From: Cylindrospermopsis curvispora GIHE-G1
GTDB taxonomy: Bacteria; Cyanobacteriota; Cyanobacteriia; Cyanobacteriales; Nostocaceae
NCBI RefSeq assembly: GCF_014489415.1
Contig: NZ_CP060822.1
Location: forward strand, 1,838,501-1,902,500
Direction of reading: 5' to 3'
DNA length: 64,000 nt
Part shown: piece after piece, positions 47,531-56,500 of the stretch
How positions within the stretch are numbered: the stretch's first letter is position 1
Layout: the number at the start of each line of letters is the position of its first letter
Made by a program: the position numbers and the translations under genes
The notes under the pieces: generated by a model
What the model was told of the DNA's origin: nothing
Databases searched by the model: none
The model's input: the letters and a program-made list of their open reading frames with translations, nothing else

Positions 47531-50500
47531 CTACAAAACCGACCCCCATTGTGCTGTGAGTAGACCTAAATCCCCAAGACCCACATCTCCATCCCCATTA
47601 ATGTCCGCTGTAGAATCGTAAATTCCTTCCTTAAAGTTTTTGTATGCGTTATTCAAGGGGCCTAAATCACCAATTCCCACTTTTCCATCGTAGTTGATGT
47701 CTGCGTCATAAGTGGATTTACCCTGCAAGGCGATTGCGTGTTGGGGGTTATAGGGGTCATTGGTAACCAGGAGTAGTCCATTCGCAACGGAGAAGTTTTC
47801 ACCTGCTACAGACGGATCATAGGTTAGTTGAATTTGTTGGCTTGCTCCTGGATTGATTAAGAGATAGTCCACCTCTGAACTGATTAAGTCTTTAAAGTTG
47901 GTAGTCACTCCCAGCACATCGTCAGAAACTTGCAAAGAAACTACTTGCAAAATTCCCGTTCCGTTGTTGGCAATCTCGATGTATTTTGTGGTATCCGCAA
48001 AATTGGGACGTACGAAATCGCTTTCGGTATAGTTTATGCGTTTAGGGAATTGAGTGGTGAACTTGATACTGGAGTCACTGGCATTACCGGAGTTGTCGCT
48101 AATGGAGAGAGTTGCTTTCACTAAATCAGCTTCGTAGTATTTATTGAAATATCCTCCATCCCAAGCACTGCCATTGCTATCGTAGGCATAGCCATATTCC
48201 GAGCCTAAGCCAGAATCACCATTTCCTCCCCACCAATGTTTGGAAACATTGGTGGTTTCTCCGTAAAAGGTATCATTATCAGTATAACTGGTGATATAAA
48301 CGTGGTTATTTACACTGGAACTAGTTGTTTCAGCTTCAACGGAATTAATGGTGTAATGTCCGGGAGTACCAGATGACTCAGTTTCGTTGGGGTAATAGCC
48401 AACAATCTGAGTGGTGTAATAGCCAACAATCTGACCTTCAGTGTAGGTTCCAGCTAATGCATAACCATAACCACTGTAGCTATCGCCATTACCATAAGTA
48501 TAGGTAAAGGTATATTTCTGGTTGAGAATATCGGCTTCCTTATGAATCCCAGAACCATCAGCCCCAAAGAACGGATCACTGCTTAACCCATTGCTATCGT
48601 AGGCATAGCCATTTTCTGAACCTAAGCCATAATCACCATTTCCCCCCCACCAATATTTCGAAATATTAGTAGTTTCACCAAAGCCAGTATCAGCATCCGT
48701 ATAGCTAGTCACATATACCCTGTTGTTATACCAAACGTCTAATGTTGTCTCAACAGTGGAACCAATGGTGTAGGATCCAGCAAATCCCGTTTCGTTAGTG
48801 GTACCGGCAATAATCTGTCCCTCAGTATAAGTTCCTTCTACCGCATAGACATAGCCAGTATAGCTGTCGCCATTAGCATAGGTATAAGTGAAATTATACT
48901 TGGCATAAGGGGTAACAACATAAACAGGCTGATCGGTCTCAACATTTAGGGAGTAGTAGGGATTATCATCAGCCAGACTAACATCGTTGACTGTTGTGGT
49001 AAAGTAATTACCCCACCAATTTCCATAATTCTGGGTAGAGAAATGCAACAAAGCAAAGGTCTCCAGCTGATTAACGCCGATCGCCTTTCCAGTTCCAAAT
49101 TCTGGGAGAGAACCGCCACTTAGGTCATCAATCAAACCGTCGGAGGCTAGGGTTCCACCCTGTTGGTAGGGGAAATTAGAGGTGATATCCAGGGACGGAT
49201 TAAAGTTAATGGATTCCAATATCGAGCCATTCCAGGCAAAATCGAGGTTTAAACCAACAACCCCGGCCGCATTAGGACGAAAATCACCTGCCTGAATCTG
49301 CACAAAGAAGGAATGGTTGAGTCCCACCCTATTATCAGCCAAAACCTCACCTGGTTTGCCACCATCGTCTGCTAACAGATTAACCTGCACTTTCAACGCT
49401 GCGGGCAAGTCTGCCTCGTTGTAGCGACTAAAGTAAGTGTCTCCTGTCCAAGGGTTGGCGTTGAAGGCATAGCCATACTCTGAACCTAAGCCATAATAAC
49501 CGCTACCCGAATAGATACTTGTAGTCTCGCCAAAGCCTGTGTCAGCATCAGTATAACTGGTAACCTGGACATAATCTTTTGTGCCGGTTGCACCATCTTC
49601 AACGGAGTTAATGACATAGTAGCCTTTTTGTGTCCCCGTTTCATTGTCATAGTAATCAGGTAACTGACCTACTGTGTAGGTTCCCAATGGTGCAAAGCCG
49701 TAACCGGAGTAATTATCTCCATTTCCATAGAAATAGGTAAAGGTATATTGCTGCCCGATAATGTCAGCTTCGTAGTATGAATTGAAGTATCGATCAAATG
49801 TATTGCCATCACTATTATAAGCATAGCCATACTCTGAACCTAAGCCAGAATAGCCACGACCATCCCAGATATTCGTAGTTTCGCCAAAGCCTGTGTCAGC
49901 ATCAGTATAACTGGTGATATAAACATAGCCATTTGTGCCAGTTGCACCATCTTCAACGGAGTTAATGGAGTTAATGGAGTTAATGACATAGTAGCCTTTT
50001 TGTGTCCCCGTTTCATTGTCATAGTAATCAGGTAACTGACCTACTGTGTAGGTTCCTAATGGTGCAAAGCCGTAACCAGAGTAATTATCTCCATTTCCAT
50101 AGAAATAGGTAAAGGTGTATTTCTGCCCGATAATGTCAGCTTCGTAGTATGAATTGAAGTATGGATCAAATGTATTGCCATCACTATTATAAGCATAGCC
50201 ATACTCTGAGCCTAAACCATACGCATAAAGACCACCGGATACATTAGTGGTAGTGCCAAAGCCTGTATCAGCATCAGTATAACTGGTGATATAAACATAG
50301 CCATTTGTGCCAGTTGCACCATCTTCAACGGAGTTAATGGAGTTAATGGAGTTAATGACATAGTAGCCTTTTTGTGTCCCCGTTTCATTGTCATAGTAAT
50401 CAGGTAACTGACCTACTGTGTAGGTTCCCAATGGTGCAAAGCCGTAACCAGAGTAATTATCTCCATTTCCATAGAAATAGGTAAAGGTATATTCCTGCCC

Positions 50501-53305
50501 GATAATGTCAGCTTCGGAGAATTTACTAAAGTAGGGATCAAATGCATTGCCATCACTATTATAGGCATAGCCATACTCTGAGCCTAAGCCAGAGTAAACT
50601 CCCGAGGATACACTTATAGCTTCGCCAAAGCCTGTATCAGCATCAGTGTAACTGGTGACCTGGACATAACCATTTGTGCCAGCTACACCATATTCAACAG
50701 AGTCAATAACATAGTAGCCCTTTTGTGTCCCCGTTTCATTGTCATAGTAATCGGGTAACTGACCTACTGTGTAGGTTCCCAATGGTGCAAACACGAAACC
50801 AGAGTACTTATCTCCATTTCCATAGAAATAGGTAAAATTATACTTGATATAGTCGTCATTGAGAATCAGACCATCGGCAATATAGTTGAGAGTCTGAGCA
50901 CCACCGTCGTATTGTACTGTATAGTCCCAGGCAGTTCCGGGATCTGACCCAGTCATGACAACCCTCACCATGTCACCTGACTGGAGATTATATGTGTCTA
51001 AGTTTAGAGATCCGCTACCGGAAACAAATCCGCCCGTGCTAGCCGCCAGTGAACCATTGATAAAAATTTCAGCCTGATCCGGGATCCAATACATTTCATA
51101 ATCCATCACAAACCGTCCACCACCACCAGCTAGGGAGTAATAGTTTGTTGTTACTCCATAACCACCTGAAACGCTGCTAGTAATGTTGTAAGCTATCGAT
51201 GAAGTATCTAGAGTTGAATTTACAGGATTAAATAGCGTTACTGCAAAAAATTCATCTGGTTCGGTATAGGTGTCACCGTTTACCTCTACAGTGATTGTCG
51301 CGTTAGCCTGATTGGGAGCAAAGGAAAGTATACCTTCAGGGTACAAACCGCCGTAGAAATCATCAGCCTCAGCAGGGCGAGTAGTACTACCGACAACACG
51401 CCAATTGACCGATGAACTATAAGATAGGTCACCCACTCTATTTACATTAAATGTAAATGATGTCAATCCGCTATTGCCCTCTGCTTTTACTGCATCTGTC
51501 GCTTGGATAGACAGCTTCGGTGGCAAGATGATTAAATCCGCTTCATAGTAAATACTAAAGTAAGAATCAATACCATTGCCACTGGCATCATAAGCATTTC
51601 CGTACTCAGACCCTAAGCCAGTGCCATAACTATTACTAGAGACGTTGGTTGTTCTCCCGAAGGTTGTGTCTTGATCAGTGTAGCTGGTAACATAGACATA
51701 ACCAATAGAACCCGTAATCTCTTCCCGGATGGAATCAATAGTATAGTAACCCGAATTGCCAGTTTCGTTTGGGTAAGGACTCAAGGTTTGACCTGTAACA
51801 TAAGTGCCCGCTGCTGCGTAGCCATAACCTGAATAGCTATCCCCATTGCCATAGTTATAAGTAAAGGTATAATATTGCTTCGAAACTACCTCATTATCCT
51901 CGTTGACAACAGCAACATCAGCTGCGTCAAGACTGTTATAATTTAAATCACTACTGACCGCTTTACCAGTAAAAATGGTGTAACTTACATTACTATCTAC
52001 TAAAGCATCATCCACACCAGTTACAGTGACCGTCTGCCCAATGTTAAAATTGGTGGGAGTAAACGTCAAAGCAGTAACATCAACAACTCCTTCTGTGATA
52101 TCAGAACTGTAAATGGGAATAGTTACATCCGCACTTGGCTGACTGGTTAAAGAGACTGTAAAAGTTACCGATCCTCCAGATTCAGTCGTCAACAGATTGG
52201 GGTCAGCAGTAACACTGATATTGACAACTTCCCCCAAGGCCGTTTGGACCGCACTTGTAATATTAGAACTATCACTCGCTAAGGAAACAACAGAACCAAC
52301 ACCGCCTAATTCGGCGATCAAAGACTCATAGGCACTGATGTTTTCAGAAGTAACAGCAAAAACGGGGATAACTCCGACCCCAGCAGCACTGAGAACATTC
52401 GCGACCTGGGCGATGCTGGGATAATCTTCTCCAGTTCCTGGTGGTGTGCCGTCTAGAATATCGTTTCCATTGTTGGGTGCGTAAATACTAGCTGCAGAAC
52501 CATCACCCGCGACATGATAAGGAGCATCCGTAAAGATAATGGCTAGTCGTTTAGATCCTTCTCGAAAACCAATTTCGCCTGCCCGCAGCCCCGTCTGCAT
52601 TAAAGCTTCTAGTTGCGATTCATTAGTATCGTCTCCACTAAGGATCACCAAATTGTCATAAGTTGTTTGTACATCCGTAATGTTAGATGTAAGGGGGAGA
52701 TCAGTACGATAAACATAATCACCACCCGATCCAAAGGGAGAGGTTGGTTTATCGACAAAGGAAGCCACTGCGAACTGGGCATTGGGCTCAAAGTTAAGGA
52801 TGTTACTGATAAAGTTGGGGATCAGACCTCTAACGGTTGCAATATCATCACCAAAAGATCCCGACAAATCCTGCACAAAGACAATGTCAAGAAGCCCGCG
52901 ACTATCATCATTCTGTATCGTTAATGTAGCAGTTGGATTTGTTCCAAGACTTGCTCCTCCGGAAGGATTCACCAGTGCTAAAACAATAGTATCCGCCGAC
53001 TCTACTGTAGTGTCTCCATAGATCGGGATCTGGATTGTCTGACTGGTTTCACCAGGATCAAAAGTTACTGTTATGGGAAAACTCGTATTTTCATAGTCAG
53101 TTAATCCACTGGCGCTGTCACCCCCAATTGCCGACCCGGGACTACCACTACTAATGATTACCTCTATACTATGTACGCTACTCAGGTCTCCTGATCTGTT
53201 TATAGTCACAACATTGCTATTAGCGAACGATTGACTATTTCCTTCAGTAAATTGAAATGCATCTGTACTGAAGCTAATTGTAGCTGATGGTGTAAGACTG
53301 ATCAT
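47531..53305 (-). CDS. Giant surface protein: Calx-beta, vWA, seven Tyr/Gly-rich modules, cohesin-like and dockerin-like domains (1924 aa)
   Basis: Approximate layout: 1-130 Calx-beta; 137-370 vWA/integrin-beta-like domain with a MIDAS-type DLSGS (DIVFVQDLSGSFGDD) and FTDAPYHV; 370-475 Calx-beta-like; 475-592 Tyr/Gly-rich module 1; 592-708 Calx-beta; 708-815 a glycine-rich beta domain, possibly carbohydrate-binding or proprotein-convertase-P-like; 818-1298 modules 2-5; 1300-1465 cohesin-like (VNLLADDGGKPGE); 1466-1728 modules 6-7; 1730-1868 choice-of-anchor-D-like; 1868-1924 dockerin (DINYDGKVGIGDL and DINGDGDVGLGDL). The ATG at 53305 has GAGGG 10 nt upstream. No signal peptide is seen. Likely role: extracellular adhesion or scaffold. 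Confidence 0.83.
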   Translation of the reverse strand: MISLTPSATISFSTDAFQFTEGNSQSFANSNVVTINRSGDLSSVHSIEVIISSGSPGSAIGGDSASGLTDYENTSFPITVTFDPGETSQTIQIPIYGDTTVESADTIVLALVNPSGGASLGTNPTATLTIQNDDSRGLLDIVFVQDLSGSFGDDIATVRGLIPNFISNILNFEPNAQFAVASFVDKPTSPFGSGGDYVYRTDLPLTSNITDVQTTYDNLVILSGDDTNESQLEALMQTGLRAGEIGFREGSKRLAIIFTDAPYHVAGDGSAASIYAPNNGNDILDGTPPGTGEDYPSIAQVANVLSAAGVGVIPVFAVTSENISAYESLIAELGGVGSVVSLASDSSNITSAVQTALGEVVNISVTADPNLLTTESGGSVTFTVSLTSQPSADVTIPIYSSDITEGVVDVTALTFTPTNFNIGQTVTVTGVDDALVDSNVSYTIFTGKAVSSDLNYNSLDAADVAVVNEDNEVVSKQYYTFTYNYGNGDSYSGYGYAAAGTYVTGQTLSPYPNETGNSGYYTIDSIREEITGSIGYVYVTSYTDQDTTFGRTTNVSSNSYGTGLGSEYGNAYDASGNGIDSYFSIYYEADLIILPPKLSIQATDAVKAEGNSGLTSFTFNVNRVGDLSYSSSVNWRVVGSTTRPAEADDFYGGLYPEGILSFAPNQANATITVEVNGDTYTEPDEFFAVTLFNPVNSTLDTSSIAYNITSSVSGGYGVTTNYYSLAGGGGRFVMDYEMYWIPDQAEIFINGSLAASTGGFVSGSGSLNLDTYNLQSGDMVRVVMTGSDPGTAWDYTVQYDGGAQTLNYIADGLILNDDYIKYNFTYFYGNGDKYSGFVFAPLGTYTVGQLPDYYDNETGTQKGYYVIDSVEYGVAGTNGYVQVTSYTDADTGFGEAISVSSGVYSGLGSEYGYAYNSDGNAFDPYFSKFSEADIIGQEYTFTYFYGNGDNYSGYGFAPLGTYTVGQLPDYYDNETGTQKGYYVINSINSINSVEDGATGTNGYVYITSYTDADTGFGTTTNVSGGLYAYGLGSEYGYAYNSDGNTFDPYFNSYYEADIIGQKYTFTYFYGNGDNYSGYGFAPLGTYTVGQLPDYYDNETGTQKGYYVINSINSINSVEDGATGTNGYVYITSYTDADTGFGETTNIWDGRGYSGLGSEYGYAYNSDGNTFDRYFNSYYEADIIGQQYTFTYFYGNGDNYSGYGFAPLGTYTVGQLPDYYDNETGTQKGYYVINSVEDGATGTKDYVQVTSYTDADTGFGETTSIYSGSGYYGLGSEYGYAFNANPWTGDTYFSRYNEADLPAALKVQVNLLADDGGKPGEVLADNRVGLNHSFFVQIQAGDFRPNAAGVVGLNLDFAWNGSILESINFNPSLDITSNFPYQQGGTLASDGLIDDLSGGSLPEFGTGKAIGVNQLETFALLHFSTQNYGNWWGNYFTTTVNDVSLADDNPYYSLNVETDQPVYVVTPYAKYNFTYTYANGDSYTGYVYAVEGTYTEGQIIAGTTNETGFAGSYTIGSTVETTLDVWYNNRVYVTSYTDADTGFGETTNISKYWWGGNGDYGLGSENGYAYDSNGLSSDPFFGADGSGIHKEADILNQKYTFTYTYGNGDSYSGYGYALAGTYTEGQIVGYYTTQIVGYYPNETESSGTPGHYTINSVEAETTSSSVNNHVYITSYTDNDTFYGETTNVSKHWWGGNGDSGLGSEYGYAYDSNGSAWDGGYFNKYYEADLVKATLSISDNSGNASDSSIKFTTQFPKRINYTESDFVRPNFADTTKYIEIANNGTGILQVVSLQVSDDVLGVTTNFKDLISSEVDYLLINPGASQQIQLTYDPSVAGENFSVANGLLLVTNDPYNPQHAIALQGKSTYDADINYDGKVGIGDLGPLNNAYKNFKEGIYDSTADINGDGDVGLGDLGLLTAQWGSVL

Positions 53306-53570
53306 ATTACTACTGCCCTCATTGATTAGGTTTAATAAGTAAGATTGACATGATAACCGGGCGAACAGTGAACTCTCTTTCCAGTAACTATACCATATTT
53401 TAAAAGTTAAATAAATTTCTATGTAAATCTTAACATACTATTAATAGCTTACCTCTGGTATCGCAATTTTACATACCAATGGTAATTTATCTACGGGCGA
53501 TCACCACAGTGAAATGATTCCAATTTTACATCTACCATGCTCCACACCCCGTTACGCACAAACAAAAACC
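53306..53570. other. Intergenic region between giant genes
   Basis: 265 bp, AT-rich, no gene. The duplicated motif TTTACATACCAATGGTAATT/TTTTACATCTACCATG near 53469 and 53524 is the only visible structure. It may hold the promoter of the 1924-aa gene. Confidence 0.4.
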
Positions 53571-56500
53571 TCAAGTAAAGGACAGGGCAAAAACCGCATC
53601 ATCAAAATCGTTGTTCGAATATTGGGTGGCGTTGGCAGGTAAATCTTCAAATCCATAGACCCCATTACCATAGGAACGGAAATGGGGAGATTGATCGCGA
53701 TTAACCACTCCGAAACTAAAATAGGCCACAGGCTCCTGTATAAATCTAGGCGAATTGTTAAACAAATTGTCCAATTCCGTAGCAACAAGGGTTCGGACAT
53801 ATTGAGGCGCACTACTAAACCGTTCTATATCTCCGTTTTCAGCAGCAACAAAATCTTCTATTCCCTGTGAACCGGGGAAGTAGGTTCCAGCATTAGCAAT
53901 GACAAAAGGAGCATAAAACTTATTATCCTCAAGTGAGACACCAGACCCCAATTGTGTAGCGGTGCTAGGAGCATCATTGCCACCCGCTTGCACTGTGAAG
54001 TTCTTCACCCTAGCAGTGGTCAGAGCATGAAAGGCGTAGTCACTGGGGTTGCTATCTCCTGGTTTTAAATCAGCGATCCCGTCACCATTAGTATCAATTC
54101 CCCCCTGGGCATCTGTAACCTCATATAATCCAAATAAGTGTTTAAAATTAGACTTTGTTCCATTTTGGACACCAATAACTTCATCTGGAATGGCGGATAA
54201 TCTATTAGTATCTAAAGATATGGTTCCTCTCCCATTCGTTTTGAAAACCAATCCTGTAGATATATTAACCTTGGGTCTAACTTCACTGGGGGTGATGGTG
54301 GGAACATCATCATTGGTAATAGTTCCTGTAGCAGTTCCAGTGGTAATGTTAGCATTAGTGGGGTTGGAGAGACTAACTGTAAACCCTTCATCGGGTTCAA
54401 CTGTGCTGTCTCCTAACACATTGAGCGTAATAATTTGACTGGTTTCACCTACTGCAAAACTCACCGCACCAGAAGTTCCACCAAAATCCGTGGCATTTGC
54501 TTGGTTAGTGCCAGAACCTGTTACTGCCCAATTAGCACTGCTACTACTACTAGTATCTCCACTGCGGGTAACAGTGAAGGTAAAGGGTTTTATGCCTGTA
54601 TTTCCCTCTGTTTGGATGGCATTGGTAGGGGCGATCGCCAGTTGAGGTGGAACAACATCATCATTGGTAATAGTTCCTGTAGCAGTTCCAGTGGTAATAG
54701 TAGCATTAGTGGGGTTGGAGAGACTAACTGTAAACCCTTCATCGGGTTCAACTGTGCTGTCTCCTAACACATTGAGCGTAATAATTTGACTGGTTTCACC
54801 TGCTGCAAAACTCACCGCACCAGAAGTTCCACCAAAATCCGTGGCATTTGCTTGGTTAGTGCCAGAACCTGTTACTGCCCAATTAGCACTGCTACTACTA
54901 CTAGTATCTCCACTGCGGGTAACAGTGAAGGTAAAGGGTTTTATGCCTGTATTTCCCTCTGTTTGGATGGCATTGGTAGGGGCGATCGCCAGTTGAGGTG
55001 GAACAACATCATCATTGGTAATAGTTCCTGTAGCAGTTCCAGTGGTAATAGTAGCATTAGTGGGGTTGGAGAGACTAACTGTAAACCCTTCATCGGGTTC
55101 AACTGTGCTGTCTCCTAACACATTGAGCGTAATAATTTGACTGGTTTCACCTGCTGCAAAACTCACCGCACCAGAAGTTCCACCAAAATCCGTGGCATTT
55201 GCTTGGTTAGTGCCAGAACCTGTTACTGCCCAATTAGCACTGCTACTACTACTAGTATCTCCACTGCGGGTAACAGTGAAGGTAAAGGGTTTTATGCCTG
55301 TATTTCCCTCTGTTTGGATGGCATTGGTAGGGGCGATCGCCAGTTGAGGTGGAACAACATCATCATTGGTAATAGTTCCTGTAGCAGTTCCAGTGGTAAT
55401 AGTAGCATTAGTGGGGTTGGAGAGACTAACTGTAAACCCTTCATCGGGTTCAACTGTGCTGTCTCCTAACACATTAAGCGTAATAATTTGACTGGTTTCA
55501 CCTGCTGCAAAACTCACCGCACCAGAAGTTCCACCAAAATCCGTGGCATTTGCTTGGTTAGTGCCAGAACCTGTTACTGCCCAATTAGCACTGCTACTAC
55601 TACTAGTATCTCCACTGCGGGTAACAGTGAAGGTAAAGGGTTTTATGCCTGTATTTCCCTCTGTTTGGATGGCATTGGTAGGGGCGATCGCCAGTTGAGG
55701 TGGAACAACATCATCATTGGTAATAGTTCCTGTAGCAGTTCCAGTGGTAATAGTAGCATTAGTGGGGTTGGAGAGACTAACTGTAAACCCTTCATCGGGT
55801 TCAACTGTGCTGTCTCCTAACACATTGAGCGTAATAATTTGACTGGTTTCACCTGCTGCAAAACTCACCGCACCAGAAGTTCCACCAAAATCCGTGGCAT
55901 TTGCTTGGTTAGTGCCAGAACCTGTTACTGCCCAATTAGCACTGCTACTACTACTAGTATCTCCACTGCGGGTAACAGTGAAGGTAAAGGGTTTTATGCC
56001 TGTATTTCCCTCTGTTTGGATGGCATTGGTAGGGGCGATCGCCAGTTGAGGTGGAACAACATCATCATTGGTAATAGTTCCTGTAGCAGTTCCAGTGGTA
56101 ATAGTAGCATTAGTGGGGTTGGAGAGACTAACTGTAAACCCTTCATCGGGTTCAACTGTGCTGTCTCCTAACACATTGAGCGTAATAATTTGACTGGTTT
56201 CACCTGCTGCAAAACTCACCGCACCAGAAGTTCCACCAAAATCCGTGGCATTTGCTTGGTTAGTGCCAGAACCTGTTACTGCCCAATTAGCACTGCTACT
56301 ACTACTAGTATCTCCACTGCGGGTAACAGTGAAGGTAAAGGGTTTTATGCCTGTATTTCCCTCTGTTTGGATGGCATTGGTAGGGGCGATCGCCAGTTGA
56401 GGTGGAACAACATCATCATTGGTAATAGTTCCTGTAGCAGTTCCAGTGGTAATAGTAGCATTAGTGGGGTTGGAGAGACTAACTGTAAACCCTTCATCGG

